Below are positions 10,233-19,341 of a DNA stretch of 64,000 nt, one piece after another; position 1 is the first letter of the stretch, and each line of letters begins with the position of its first letter. Both the position numbers and the translations under genes were made by a program. The notes under the pieces are model-generated. The model was not told the DNA's origin and did no database searches. It saw only the letters and a list, made by a program, of their open reading frames with translations. The stretch is from Plesiomonas shigelloides (GTDB lineage: Bacteria > Pseudomonadota > Gammaproteobacteria > Enterobacterales > CAMTGL01), in NCBI RefSeq assembly GCF_900087055.1, contig NZ_LT575468.1:1178001-1242000 (forward strand). The letters run 5' to 3'.

Positions 10233-11168
10233 ATGAGTCTGACCCTCAAACAACTCAGGGTATTCAGCGCAATCGCGTTGCACGGAAACATGACGCAGGC
10301 CTCAGAAATGTTGTTCCTGACCAAACCAGCCCTGAGCATGGCGCTGCAAGAGCTGGAAAAGCAGCTAGGACAGCGTCTGTTTGACCGCGTCAACAATCGC
10401 CTGCATCTGAACAGCCAAGGACGTCGTTTGTTGCCGATGGCCGATGAGCTGCTGCAGCGCGCGCACCAGATAGAGCAAACCTTTCAGCAAGACACCGAAC
10501 TCAGTGGCAGCCTGCATATCGGCGCTAGCAACACCATCGGCAATTACATGTTGCCGCAAATGTTGGGGGCGTTTATCGAACAGCATCCAGAATGTACGCC
10601 GCACATCACTATCGATAACACCCATGATTTGGCCGGTAAGCTCACCAGCTTTGAGTTGGATATGATCTTGGTGGAAGGCAATCTGCACGATCCGCAGCTG
10701 ATTTTGCATGACTGGCAACAAGATGAGATGTGGCTGGTGGCGTCACCGCAGCATCCATTAGCGCAGCGTTATCTGGCGACCGGCACCTTGACGCTACTGG
10801 ATTTTGAAGATCAGTACTGGATTGTGCGTGAACAAGGCTCAGGTTCACGTGAGCACTTCAATACCGCAATTGCGCCGCATCTAGATGCGTGGCATTTACG
10901 CTTGGAGCTCAATCAAAGCGAAGCGATTTTGGGGGCCTGCCGCGCTGGATTGGGTATCGGCTATATGCCAGCGGTTGCGGTGGAGACTGATTTGAAATTA
11001 GGGACGTTGTGCCGTTTGCCTCTGCCATTGCCGACCCGCCGTCAGCTGCGCACCGCAATCCACAAGGAAAAATACTTGTCGCCTTTGCTGCGTTGCTTCC
11101 ACGAGTTTTGCATGGCGTGGCCGCATACCGTCGCTGAATCGGCGGAATTGGCGTCGCCTCAAGGCTAA
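10233..11168 (+). CDS. LysR-family transcriptional regulator, YeiE-like
   Basis: A 311-residue LysR-type regulator. The winged helix-turn-helix covers residues 1-60 (LTLKQLRVFSAIALHGNMTQ), followed by the periplasmic-binding-protein-like effector domain. Segments such as ASNTIGNYMLPQ, REQGSGSRE and LNQSEAILGACRAGLGI resemble E. coli YeiE. YeiE homologues have been reported to respond to sulfite. The ATG at 10233 fits the family start; the TTG at 10194 would add 13 unrelated residues. It is divergent from the TDT transporter. Confidence 0.88.
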   Translation: MSLTLKQLRVFSAIALHGNMTQASEMLFLTKPALSMALQELEKQLGQRLFDRVNNRLHLNSQGRRLLPMADELLQRAHQIEQTFQQDTELSGSLHIGASNTIGNYMLPQMLGAFIEQHPECTPHITIDNTHDLAGKLTSFELDMILVEGNLHDPQLILHDWQQDEMWLVASPQHPLAQRYLATGTLTLLDFEDQYWIVREQGSGSREHFNTAIAPHLDAWHLRLELNQSEAILGACRAGLGIGYMPAVAVETDLKLGTLCRLPLPLPTRRQLRTAIHKEKYLSPLLRCFHEFCMAWPHTVAESAELASPQG

Positions 11169-11213
11169 TCTTGCCGCTCAGTGCGTTGCCGACCGGTATT
11201 GGTAGGCTATCAA

Positions 11214-11242
11214 CAAAAACACCGCCAGTTGGCGGTGTTTTA
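11214..11242. terminator. Bidirectional terminator between LysR gene and cnoX
   Basis: AAAACACCGCC-AGTT-GGCGGTGTTTT hairpin between two converging genes, with A/T runs on both sides. Confidence 0.92.
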
Positions 11243-11263
11243 CTCTCGGTTTAATACCGCAGT

Positions 11264-12118
11264 TTAATACAGCAGCGAATACAGCTGACGACGGTACTGG
11301 CTAGCCAGCGGATCGCCATTGCCCAGCGCCGCGATAATGTCGGTCAGGGTTTTACGGGCACCGCCATTGGCAGCGCCCAAATCACGACGCAGGAATCCCA
11401 TCAGCAGCGACAGCGCTTCTTCGTTACGCCCCACTTGATGCCACTGCAGCGCCAGTTTCACCGCCAGTTCGGCATTGTCCGGTTCTTGCTGCATGGCCTG
11501 TTGCAGTTGCTGAATTTCCGGTGTATCGGCGGCTTGACGCGCCAGCTCGATTTGCGCGGTCAGACCTTGCCAACGGCTATCGCGATCTTGCAGTGGGATC
11601 TGATTGAGCAGCCCTTCGGCATCATCCATTTTATTCAGCACGATATAGGTTTCTGCCAGCAGCAGCGCAATGTCACTGGCATTGCCAGAGAGCTCCAGCG
11701 CCTCTTTCAGCACTGGTACCGCTTCTTGATGCTTGCCTTCACCCAACAGTTGGATGGCTTGCTCCAGTTTCAGCTCATCTTGCTGCGGTAGGATTTGCAG
11801 CAGTTTTTCGCGAATTTCGCTTTCTGGGATCGCGCCTTGGAAACCGTCTACCGGCTCGCCATTTTTGAACATATACACGGTAGGCAAACTGCGAATACCA
11901 AACTGGCTGGCGACGGCCGGTTGCTGATCGCAATCGACTTTGGCCAGAATAAACTGCCCTTGGTACTCATGTGCTAGCTTTTCCAGAATGGGCATCAAAC
12001 TCTTGCAGTGTGAACACCACTCCGCCCAGAAATCAAACACGACCGGTGTGTGCTGCGCGCGCTCTAAAATGTCGCGCAGGTTGGCATCGGTAACGTCAAT
12101 AATATAGTTGTTTTCCAT
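11264..12118 (-). CDS. cnoX: Chaperedoxin CnoX (YbbN), thioredoxin-TPR protein
   Basis: A 284-residue protein with an N-terminal thioredoxin domain (about 1-110) and a C-terminal TPR region ending in [10 protein letters not shown], as in E. coli CnoX/YbbN. CnoX is a holdase that protects clients from oxidative aggregation and hands them to GroEL and DnaK. The active-site region here is WCSHC (Cys35, Cys38), a full CxxC, while E. coli YbbN as I recall has SQHC. The start ATG at 12116-12118 has GAGG six bases upstream; the open frame extends further without similarity. It is followed on the same strand side by a YbbO-like gene, as in E. coli. Confidence 0.93.
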   Translation of the reverse strand: MENNYIIDVTDANLRDILERAQHTPVVFDFWAEWCSHCKSLMPILEKLAHEYQGQFILAKVDCDQQPAVASQFGIRSLPTVYMFKNGEPVDGFQGAIPESEIREKLLQILPQQDELKLEQAIQLLGEGKHQEAVPVLKEALELSGNASDIALLLAETYIVLNKMDDAEGLLNQIPLQDRDSRWQGLTAQIELARQAADTPEIQQLQQAMQQEPDNAELAVKLALQWHQVGRNEEALSLLMGFLRRDLGAANGGARKTLTDIIAALGNGDPLASQYRRQLYSLLY

Positions 12119-12192
12119 GATAAGCCTCGGTCTAGGGTCCGGCGGATATGCTCCTGATATGGGGATGTGCGCCGGTAAGTTCAAGGGGCGTC

Positions 12193-13056
12193 CTAATCTC
12201 CGCGTGCCAGTAGCGCATCTAACCAACGTACCGGCAGCGCACGGCGTAAGAAGCTGAACACTGTAGTCGGTGTCGTCAGCGGATAGCGTGCTTTCGGGCG
12301 TGGGCTTTCCAGCGCATGACGCACCAGCGGTACCACCGATTCAGCGGGTAGGGTAAAGCGATTGCTGATGCCAGCTTTAGACAGCCGCGCAATCTGCTGC
12401 TGATATGCCGCCTGATGGACGCTGTCATTCAGTGCAATATTGCGCTCAAACGCGGCCAGCGCGTTAGGGCGAAATCGCGTTGCCACAGGGCCGGGCTCAA
12501 TCAAACTGACATGAATGCCACTGCCGCGCAGCTCAAGGCGTAAGGTGTCGGTCAGCCCTTCGAGGGCAAATTTGCTGGCGTTGTACGCGCCGCGATACTT
12601 CATCGCCACCAACCCCAGAATCGAGCTATTTTGGATGATGCGGCCATAACCTTGGCGACGCATGACCGGCAACAGGGCACAGGTCAGCTCATGCCAGCCG
12701 AACAGGTTGGTTTCAAATTGCTCACGCAGGGCCGCGCGCGGTAAATCTTCCACTGCGCCGGGCTGGCCATACGCGCCGTTGTTAAACAGGGCATACAGGG
12801 TGCCGCCGGTGTGCGCCAGCGTGTCAGCCACGGCGCGCGCGATGCTGTCGCTGTCACGCAAATCCAGTTGGACGCAAAACAGCCCTTCCCCTTGCAAGCG
12901 GGCAACATCCGCCGGATCGCGACAGCTGGCAATCACGTTATAACCGGCGCGGTGCAAGGCCACCGCCGTTTCATAGCCCATCCCCGATGAGCAACCGGTG
13001 ATCAGTATGGAGTGGTTATCGATGGGGGCCGAGGATGGCGTATCAGTGCTGTGCAT
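12193..13056 (-). CDS. SDR-family oxidoreductase, YbbO-like
   Basis: A 287-residue classical short-chain dehydrogenase/reductase. It has the nucleotide motif TGCSSGMG (20-27), NNGAY (about 92), and the catalytic YNASK (Tyr158, Lys162) with Ser144/145 upstream. A position next to cnoX matches E. coli ybbO, which encodes an NADP-dependent aldehyde/ketone reductase; the substrate here is inferred from that. The ATG at 13054-13056 lacks a strong ribosome-binding site. An upstream TTG at 13095 would add 13 residues that overlap the terminator of yfcH and is unlikely. Confidence 0.85.
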   Translation of the reverse strand: MHSTDTPSSAPIDNHSILITGCSSGMGYETAVALHRAGYNVIASCRDPADVARLQGEGLFCVQLDLRDSDSIARAVADTLAHTGGTLYALFNNGAYGQPGAVEDLPRAALREQFETNLFGWHELTCALLPVMRRQGYGRIIQNSSILGLVAMKYRGAYNASKFALEGLTDTLRLELRGSGIHVSLIEPGPVATRFRPNALAAFERNIALNDSVHQAAYQQQIARLSKAGISNRFTLPAESVVPLVRHALESPRPKARYPLTTPTTVFSFLRRALPVRWLDALLARGD

Positions 13057-13073
13057 AACGGTTTTCTGTCCAT

Positions 13074-13103
13074 GAAAAAATCGGCGCCCGTGCAAAGACG
13101 GGC
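13074..13103 (-). terminator. Terminator after folX-yfcH
   Basis: On the minus strand GCCCGT-CTTTGC-ACGGGC is followed shortly by a run of six T (13080-13075). It lies just after the yfcH stop and before the SDR start. Confidence 0.75.
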
Positions 13104-13128
13104 GGGGTAACGCGGGTGGTTAATCGGA

Positions 13129-14034
13129 TTAATTGGGCTGCGCTTTGAGTAAACTGGCCAATGCCTCGTGTAAATCGGTATAGCGAAAATGGAAACCGGC
13201 TTTATTCAGGCGCGTCGGCAGCGCTTTTTGGCCGGTTAACACGAGGCTGGCCGATTCGCCCATGGTCATCTCTAATGCCATCGCCGGTACTTTCATAAAA
13301 TGTGGTTTATCCAGCACCTCGGCCAGCGCGGCACTGAAATCATAGTTACGCGCAGGATAAGGGGCTGTCATGTTAAATGGTCCTTGCAGCGTCGGGTTTT
13401 CTAACAAAAAGACAATCGCAGCGACCATATCATCGATGTGGATCCACGGCATATATTGTAATCCGCTACCCAGTGGCCCGCCGAGGCCTAACCGATAGGC
13501 CGGCAGCATTTTGGCTAACGCTCCGCCTTGGGTTGATAGCACAATGCCGGTGCGCATCAGGCACACCCGCGTTTGTGGGCTTTGCGCTTGCAGCGCTAAT
13601 GCCTCCCAACGTGCGCACAATGCGTGAGTAAACTCCTCGTGCGGCGGATCATCTTCCTCGACGCACACTTCCCCCTGACGGCCATAAAAACCGACTGCTG
13701 AGCCAGATAAAAAGGTGTGCGGCGGCGTCTCGCTCGCGTTAATCAGCTGACTGAGTTTTTCGGTTAAATCCCAACGGCTGTGACAGAGCAGTTGTTTGCG
13801 CTCCTCGGTCCAGCGCTTGTCGGCAATCGGCTCACCGGCCAAATTGATGACCGCATCAATACCATCAAGTGACGTTCGATCACCGAGCGAATTCCAGAAC
13901 ACCATGTTGCTGCCTAATACCGATCGGGCACGATCGGTGTCACGGGTCAGAATGGTCAGTTGATGATGCTCTTTAAGAACCCGAGTTAGGGCTCGGCCAA
14001 TCAGGCCGGTAGCGCCGGTGATCAGAATGTTCAT
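13129..14034 (-). CDS. yfcH: TIGR01777-family NAD-dependent epimerase-like protein YfcH
   Basis: A 301-residue extended-SDR protein (E. coli YfcH about 297). The N-terminus [15 protein letters not shown] holds the dinucleotide-binding GATGLIG loop; [11 protein letters not shown] and PWIHIDDMV are typical of the TIGR01777 family. Its reaction is unknown; homologues in other organisms are linked to cell-division inhibition (SulA-annotated) without firm proof. It begins 19 bases after folX on the same strand, so the two are likely co-transcribed as in E. coli. Confidence 0.92.
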   Translation of the reverse strand: MNILITGATGLIGRALTRVLKEHHQLTILTRDTDRARSVLGSNMVFWNSLGDRTSLDGIDAVINLAGEPIADKRWTEERKQLLCHSRWDLTEKLSQLINASETPPHTFLSGSAVGFYGRQGEVCVEEDDPPHEEFTHALCARWEALALQAQSPQTRVCLMRTGIVLSTQGGALAKMLPAYRLGLGGPLGSGLQYMPWIHIDDMVAAIVFLLENPTLQGPFNMTAPYPARNYDFSAALAEVLDKPHFMKVPAMALEMTMGESASLVLTGQKALPTRLNKAGFHFRYTDLHEALASLLKAQPN

Positions 14035-14053
14035 GGTAAAGCGCCTCCGGGAG

Positions 14054-14455
14054 TTATTCCTTACGGTAGCTCAGGGTCAAGGATACAGAATCGGCATAGC
14101 GCAGAGCGTGTGGCTTATCCACTTCCGCGCTGGCAAACGTGACCCACTCATGGCCGCTGGCGATGTCCAGAATGTCTTTGGTCAGGCGCTCGAGCAGCAA
14201 GAAACGGTTATTCTCTACGTGCGCAATAATGGCTTTGGTAATGGTGCGATAGTTCAGTGCGTCGGCCACGTTATCGCTCAAGCTGGCTTGCGATGCGGGA
14301 TAGTGAATCTCCACATTGATCACCACATCCTGCGTGTTTTTCATCTCTTCTTCATTAAAGCCGATGTAAGTGCGCAGGCGCAGGTTCTTGATACGGATCA
14401 CCGCATCGGTAGATTTCTCAGACAGGGATTGTTCTTGCGTTGGTTTTCCTTGCAT
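14054..14455 (-). CDS. folX: Dihydroneopterin triphosphate 2'-epimerase FolX
   Basis: A 133-residue T-fold pterin enzyme that epimerises dihydroneopterin triphosphate at C2'. It matches E. coli FolX strongly through [36 protein letters not shown] and [14 protein letters not shown], distinguishing it from the related FolB aldolase. It has about 13 extra N-terminal residues compared with E. coli (120). The ATG is at 14453-14455 with AGGA about eleven bases upstream; a start a few codons inside remains possible. Confidence 0.92.
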   Translation of the reverse strand: MQGKPTQEQSLSEKSTDAVIRIKNLRLRTYIGFNEEEMKNTQDVVINVEIHYPASQASLSDNVADALNYRTITKAIIAHVENNRFLLLERLTKDILDIASGHEWVTFASAEVDKPHALRYADSVSLTLSYRKE

Positions 14456-14814
14456 AGCGTCGTTTTCCTATTTTTTTATCGTACTGGTTTTACTCTTTAC
14501 CGAGCTTATTATTGTATTTTCCGGCCATTATCTATGGCTTGAACTAGGGTGCAAAGACGCCCGTTTCAGGTTGGGTCAGTGTAAAAAAGTACGCTTTTTA
14601 TGTTAATGCGCTTCTTGAACAGTATGGCAGAATATGGCGATGAATTAGGTTACATACTGATCAAAAAGCAATTTACCTTCTTTTGCTGGCCGCAGCACCT
14701 GTTGCGTCTTGAGCATGTTGTACCACAGCTGATTTGGCAACGTGCTATATCATGTGCGGTTTTATGACGTGAAAGAGGGAATTTTAACCGTAACGCGCTG
14801 AAGAGAAGGATGTT
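14456..14814. other. Divergent intergenic region between folX and tqsA
   Basis: No gene seen. It should hold the folX and tqsA promoters. A short hairpin GGGTG-CAAAGA-CGCCC lies at 14547-14562. AT-rich sequence at 14457-14520 is on the folX side. Confidence 0.5.
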
Positions 14815-15897
14815 ATGTCAGAGGGTAATAACCGCGAGGCGGGAGTTCGCTGTACGGTATGGTTGGCGGCGCTGGTGGTGATTTTAGCCGGCGTGAAAAT
14901 TGCCTCAGAGATTGTGGTGCCATTTTTACTGGCGCTCTTTATCGCCATTGTATGTCATCCGGTGGTGGATTTGATGGTGCGCCGCCGTGTGCCGCGCATT
15001 GTGGCGATTTTGCTGGTCCTCAGCGTAGTGGTGTTTGCATTGCTGCTACTGGGTGGCTTGTTGGGGGCATCGATTAATGATTTCACCCGCACCATCCCAC
15101 AGTATAAGGATCAGATCACGCAGCAGGTGTACCACGTACTGGCGCTGGCCGAGAAGCTGAATATCACTATCTCGTCTGAGCAAATCCACCAGATGTTTGA
15201 CCCGAGCGTGATTGTGAAAACGGTCAGTCGGATTGTCTCTAGCTTTTCCGGCATCATGGCTAATGTCTTTTTGCTGCTGTTGACCGTGGTGTTCATGTTG
15301 TTTGAAGCGCCAGCGGCCAAAGGCAAAATTCATCTAGCACTGGACGATCCCGAGATGGGGCTCAAGCATGTGGATCGGGTGCTGGACAGCGTTAACCGCT
15401 ATCTGGCGATCAAAACCTGGGTGAGTTTGTTAACCGGGGTGCTGGCGTGGGGGCTGCTTTCTGGCTTAGACGTGCGTTATGCCGTGCTGTGGGGCACCTT
15501 GGCCTTCTTGCTTAACTACATTCCGAATATTGGATCGGTGATTGCGGCAATCCCACCGGTGTTACAAGCCTTGTTGCTCAATGGCGTGCCGGAAGCCTCT
15601 GGCGTGGCGCTGGGTTATGTGGTGATCAATTTGCTGTGTGGCAATGTGCTCGAGCCGCGTTATATGGGCCGTGGTTTGGGGCTGTCGACGTTGGTGGTTT
15701 TCTTATCATTGATTTTCTGGGGCTGGTTATTGGGCTCGGTAGGCATGTTGCTCTCGGTACCTCTAACCATGGCGGTGAAAGTAGCGCTGGAAGCCAGCCC
15801 CGCCCATCGTAAGCTGGCTATCTTGCTTGGCGATGGCCGCGAGGTAGAAAACTCCTGCAACGGATTATCGATACAGCCGCCATCCCATCCCGAGTGA
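14815..15897 (+). CDS. tqsA: AI-2E family transporter TqsA
   Basis: A 360-residue polytopic membrane protein of the AI-2E transporter (PerM/YdiK/TqsA) family. It matches E. coli TqsA (YdgG) along its length, with LLTGVLAWGLL, LNYIPNIGSVIAAIPP, GNVLEPRYMGRGLGLSTLVV and FWGWLLGSVGMLLSVP. TqsA is linked to AI-2 export in E. coli; for most family members ion or solute transport is the more general activity, so the substrate is uncertain. An AGAAGGA lies upstream of the ATG. It is monocistronic, with its own terminator at 15932-15969. Confidence 0.92.
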   Translation: MSEGNNREAGVRCTVWLAALVVILAGVKIASEIVVPFLLALFIAIVCHPVVDLMVRRRVPRIVAILLVLSVVVFALLLLGGLLGASINDFTRTIPQYKDQITQQVYHVLALAEKLNITISSEQIHQMFDPSVIVKTVSRIVSSFSGIMANVFLLLLTVVFMLFEAPAAKGKIHLALDDPEMGLKHVDRVLDSVNRYLAIKTWVSLLTGVLAWGLLSGLDVRYAVLWGTLAFLLNYIPNIGSVIAAIPPVLQALLLNGVPEASGVALGYVVINLLCGNVLEPRYMGRGLGLSTLVVFLSLIFWGWLLGSVGMLLSVPLTMAVKVALEASPAHRKLAILLGDGREVENSCNGLSIQPPSHPE

Positions 15898-15931
15898 TGA
15901 TTCGTTTCACATTAGGCTTACGCGATTCAGC

Positions 15932-15969
15932 GAACAAATCCGGCGAATAGTTTCGCCGGCTTTGTTTTA
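15932..15969 (+). terminator. tqsA terminator
   Basis: AACAAA-TCCGGCGA ... TCGCCGGC-TTTGTTTT: a long hairpin 35 bases after the tqsA stop with a T-rich tail. Confidence 0.85.
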
Positions 15970-16480
15970 ATGCTTGTCAGCGCGGGGGCTTAGGAGGAAA
16001 CTTGCCTCATCGAAACAGCTGACATCAACTTCAGCTGTTTAAAAACAACAACGTAAAGAAAGATGAAGCAAGTGACAGGGGAATACCCAGCGTGTAAATC
16101 CTGTGCGGTAATCGCTTTATGTTGTGCGGCGTAAGCCACTAAATTTACACGTGATGTAAATAAAAAAGTCTGAAAGACACCTTAAAAAAATAAGTAACAT
16201 TGCTCTGCCCTACAAACATGCAGTTCTGAGAATAAAGGTGCAAAGACACCATAACCGGAAAGCTTGTTACGTGGCGTTATTGATGTTGAAGATTGATAGT
16301 TAACTGTTGATATTCAAGATGAATAGGTCATGAAGCAGCACCTGCATGATGCCATCTTAGTGATGACAAGAGCGCTACGAACGTAAAAGTATAAGTAGCA
16401 AATAGATGTTGCGAAGATAAGAAATGCGATAAAAAGATAAGCCTCTGAAAAGATAGACCTCTGGTAGATATTCTTCCAGA
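15970..16480. other. Non-coding stretch between tqsA and adhE
   Basis: About 500 bases without a credible gene. It contains a perfect 10-bp inverted repeat with an 8-base loop (AAACAGCTGA at 16013-16022, TCAGCTGTTT at 16031-16040), and a short hairpin GGTG-CAAAGA-CACC at 16237-16250. The right part (16260-16480) is purine- and AT-rich and leads into the candidate small RNA unit. Confidence 0.5.
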
Positions 16481-16482
16481 AC

Positions 16483-16567
16483 TATAATAATAACAGCGAT
16501 CCTCCCCCTGAGTTGAGTCTGATAACGTGAAGCCCTACATGGCAACCGCAAGGTTGCCATTTTTTTT
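16483..16567 (+). ncRNA. Candidate small RNA with its own promoter and terminator
   Basis: A perfect -10 TATAAT (16483-16488) is followed about 50 bases later by a strong terminator: ATGGCAACC-GCAA-GGTTGCCAT (16539-16560) and eight T (16560-16567). The predicted transcript would start near 16495 and be about 73 nt, with a single-stranded C-rich 5' part (CCTCCCCCTGA at 16501-16511) able to pair with G-rich ribosome-binding sites. There is no good -35 box. No open frame precedes the terminator on this strand that it could serve. I do not recognise it as a known RNA; it could also be a stray terminator. Confidence 0.45.
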
Positions 16568-16597
16568 ACCTGATTTTTACCTAAACGTCGCAGCAAT

Positions 16598-16622
16598 AAA
16601 AAAGCTCCCCGTAGGGAGCTTA
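16598..16622 (-). terminator. adhE terminator
   Basis: On the minus strand TAAGCTCCC-TACG-GGGAGCTT is followed by a run of T (complement of AAAAAA at 16598-16603). It lies 56 bases past the adhE stop. Confidence 0.9.
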
Positions 16623-16677
16623 GTTGAGAGTAGCAAAGCCGGTCAGAATGACGACTCGCTATGTCTATGACTGAGTC

Positions 16678-19341
16678 TTACTTCGCTTTCGCCGCTTTCT
16701 CAGCTTTCGCTTTTACTGGCGCTTCAACTTGAGCGGTTTGCTCAACGTATGGACGACCGTAGTAAGAATCCAGCAGAACTTGCTTCAGTTCGCTGATCAG
16801 TGGGTAGCGAGGGTTCGCACCAGTACACTGGTCATCGAAGGCTTCAACTGCCAGCGCATCCACTTTAGCCAGGAAGTCAGCTTCGTTAACACCGGCATCG
16901 CGGATAGAAGCAGGGATACCCAGCTCAGCTTTCAGGCTATCCAACCAGTGCAGCAGTTTCTCAATCTTAGCGGCAGTGCGGTCACCGGCAGCAGTCAGAC
17001 CCAAGTGGTCAGCCACTTCTGCGTAACGACGACGTGCTTGCGGACGGTCGTACTGAGAGAACGCAGTTTGCTTGGTTGGGTTGTCGTTCGCGTTGTAGCG
17101 AATGACGTTGCTGATCAGCAGGGCGTTCGCCAAGCCGTGTGGAATGTGGAACTCAGCACCCAGCTTGTGCGCCATGGAGTGACACACACCCAGGAAGGCG
17201 TTCGCAAACGCGATACCGGCGATGGTGGCAGCGTTGTGCACTTTCTCACGAGCAACTGGATCTTGCGCACCCAGTTTGTAGCTTGCTGGCAGGTATTCTT
17301 TCAGCAGCTTCAGCGCTTGCAGTGCTTGGCCGTCAGAGTATTCGTTCGCCAGAACGGACACGTAAGCTTCCATGGCGTGAGTTACGGCATCAACACCACC
17401 GAACGCACACAGAGACTTAGGCATGTTCATCACCAAGTTGGCATCAACAATCGCCATGTTTGGTGTCAGCTCGTAGTCAGCCAGTGGGTATTTCACGCCA
17501 GTACGGTCATCAGTTACTACCGCAAATGGAGTCACTTCAGAGCCAGTACCGGAAGTGGTAGTGATACATACCAGTTCAGCTTTCACGCCCATTTTCGGGA
17601 ACTTGTAGATACGCTTACGGATATCCATGAAGCGCATTGCCAGTTCTTCGAAGTGAGTGTTTGGATGCTCGTACATCACCCACATGATCTTCGCGGCATC
17701 CATTGGTGAACCACCGCCCAGCGCAACGATAACGTCAGGCTTAAAGGAGTTCGCCATTTCAGCGCCTTTGCGTACAACAGACAGCGTTGGGTCAGCTTCT
17801 ACTTCGTAGAACACTTCCACTTCCATCTTCAGGCCTTTCAGCAGACGAACAACTTCGTCAGCGTAGCCGTTGTTGAACAGGAAGCGGTCAGTCACGACCA
17901 TTGCACGTTTTTTACCTTCCAGATCACCCAGTGCGATTGGCAGTGAGCCACGACGGAAGTAGATAGATTTTGGAAGTTTGTGCCACAGCATATTTTCTGC
18001 CCGTTTTGCGACTGTCTTCTTGTTGATCAGGTGCTTAGGACCCACGTTTTCAGAGATGGAGTTACCACCCCATGAACCGCAACCCAGAGTCAGAGACGGT
18101 GCCATCGCGAAGTTGTACAGGTCACCGATACCACCTTGAGTGGTTGGGGTGTTGATCAGGATACGGGCAGTTTTCATCTGCTCGCCGAAGTACTTCACGC
18201 GGTCTGCGTTGCGGTCTTGGTCAGTGTACAAACCAGAGGTGTGGCCGATACCGCCCAAGTTAACCATCTGGCAAGCCATCTGCACGGCTTCTTCGAAGTC
18301 TTTAGCGCGGAACATACCCAGCAGCGGAGACAGTTTTTCGTGCGCGAATTCTTCTTCTTCGCAGATTTTCACGCCTTCACCGATCAAGATCTTAGTATCT
18401 GCTGGCACGGTAACACCGGCCATTTCAGCGATCTTAACTGCTGGCTGACCCACGATCTTCGCGTTCAGCGCACCGTTGATCAGGATAACTTTACGTACTT
18501 TGTCGGCGTCTTCTTTTGACAGCACATGGCCTTTGTGAGAGGCGAAACGCTCTTTCACTTGGTCATATACAGAGTCAACTACGATCACGGCTTGCTCGGA
18601 AGCACACACAACGCCGTTATCGAAGGTTTTAGACATCAGCACGGAAGCCACTGCACGCTTAACATCGGCAGTTTCATCGATAACAACAGGTACGTTACCA
18701 GCACCTACACCGATAGCAGGCTTACCAGAAGAGTAGGCCGCTTTCACCATGCCTGGGCCACCGGTGGCCAGGATCAGGTTGATGTCGTCGTGACGCATCA
18801 GCGCGTTAGACAGTTCAACAGATGGCTCATCAATCCAGCCGATGATGTCTTTTGGCGCGCCAGCAGCAATGGCGGCGTCTAATACCAGCTTAGCGGCGGT
18901 GTTTGTGGAGTTCTTCGCACGTGGGTGCGGAGAGAAGATGATGGCGTTACGGGTTTTCAAGGAGATCAGGGATTTGAAGATCGCCGTAGACGTTGGGTTA
19001 GTGGTTGGTACGATACCGCAGATGATGCCCACTGGCTCAGCGATGGTGATGGTACCGAACTCGTCGTCTTCGCTCAGAATACCGCAGGTTTTTTCGTCCT
19101 TGTACTTGTTGTAGATGTACTCGGATGCAAAGTGGTTCTTGATAACTTTATCTTCGATGATGCCCATGCCGGACTCTTCTACCGCCATTTGCGCCAGAGG
19201 AATACGAGCATTGTTCGCTGCCAGAGCAGCAGCGCGGAAGATGGTATCAACTTGTTCTTGAGAAAAGTTCGCAAACTCTTGTTGCGCCTTTTTCACACGT
19301 GCGACCAGCGCATCCAGTTCAGCAAGGTTAGTAACAGCCAT
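16678..19341 (-). CDS. adhE: Bifunctional acetaldehyde-CoA / alcohol dehydrogenase AdhE
   Basis: An 887-residue fermentative enzyme converting acetyl-CoA to acetaldehyde and then ethanol while reoxidising two NADH; E. coli AdhE is 891 residues. The N-terminal aldehyde dehydrogenase domain (about 1-440) has the catalytic cysteine in NGVVCASEQAVIV near residue 245. The C-terminal iron-dependent alcohol dehydrogenase domain (about 450-870) has ALGGGSPMDAAK and metal-ligand regions such as EFHIPHGLANALL. AdhE forms spirosome filaments. The C-terminus is a Lys/Ala-rich tail. A good AGGAG lies upstream of the ATG at 19339-19341, with a long upstream region as in E. coli. Confidence 0.98.
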   Translation of the reverse strand: MAVTNLAELDALVARVKKAQQEFANFSQEQVDTIFRAAALAANNARIPLAQMAVEESGMGIIEDKVIKNHFASEYIYNKYKDEKTCGILSEDDEFGTITIAEPVGIICGIVPTTNPTSTAIFKSLISLKTRNAIIFSPHPRAKNSTNTAAKLVLDAAIAAGAPKDIIGWIDEPSVELSNALMRHDDINLILATGGPGMVKAAYSSGKPAIGVGAGNVPVVIDETADVKRAVASVLMSKTFDNGVVCASEQAVIVVDSVYDQVKERFASHKGHVLSKEDADKVRKVILINGALNAKIVGQPAVKIAEMAGVTVPADTKILIGEGVKICEEEEFAHEKLSPLLGMFRAKDFEEAVQMACQMVNLGGIGHTSGLYTDQDRNADRVKYFGEQMKTARILINTPTTQGGIGDLYNFAMAPSLTLGCGSWGGNSISENVGPKHLINKKTVAKRAENMLWHKLPKSIYFRRGSLPIALGDLEGKKRAMVVTDRFLFNNGYADEVVRLLKGLKMEVEVFYEVEADPTLSVVRKGAEMANSFKPDVIVALGGGSPMDAAKIMWVMYEHPNTHFEELAMRFMDIRKRIYKFPKMGVKAELVCITTTSGTGSEVTPFAVVTDDRTGVKYPLADYELTPNMAIVDANLVMNMPKSLCAFGGVDAVTHAMEAYVSVLANEYSDGQALQALKLLKEYLPASYKLGAQDPVAREKVHNAATIAGIAFANAFLGVCHSMAHKLGAEFHIPHGLANALLISNVIRYNANDNPTKQTAFSQYDRPQARRRYAEVADHLGLTAAGDRTAAKIEKLLHWLDSLKAELGIPASIRDAGVNEADFLAKVDALAVEAFDDQCTGANPRYPLISELKQVLLDSYYGRPYVEQTAQVEAPVKAKAEKAAKAK

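Noticed and set aside
16237..16300. Possible riboswitch (cyclic di-GMP class I-like GCAAAG/GAAA elements)
   Set aside because: The conserved GEMM cores and pairing are not present and no downstream gene on the same strand would be controlled.
16495..16567. Known sRNAs (Spot 42, RprA, CyaR, FnrS, RybB)
   Set aside because: Compared from memory, none matches beyond short C-rich segments, so the unit is left unnamed.
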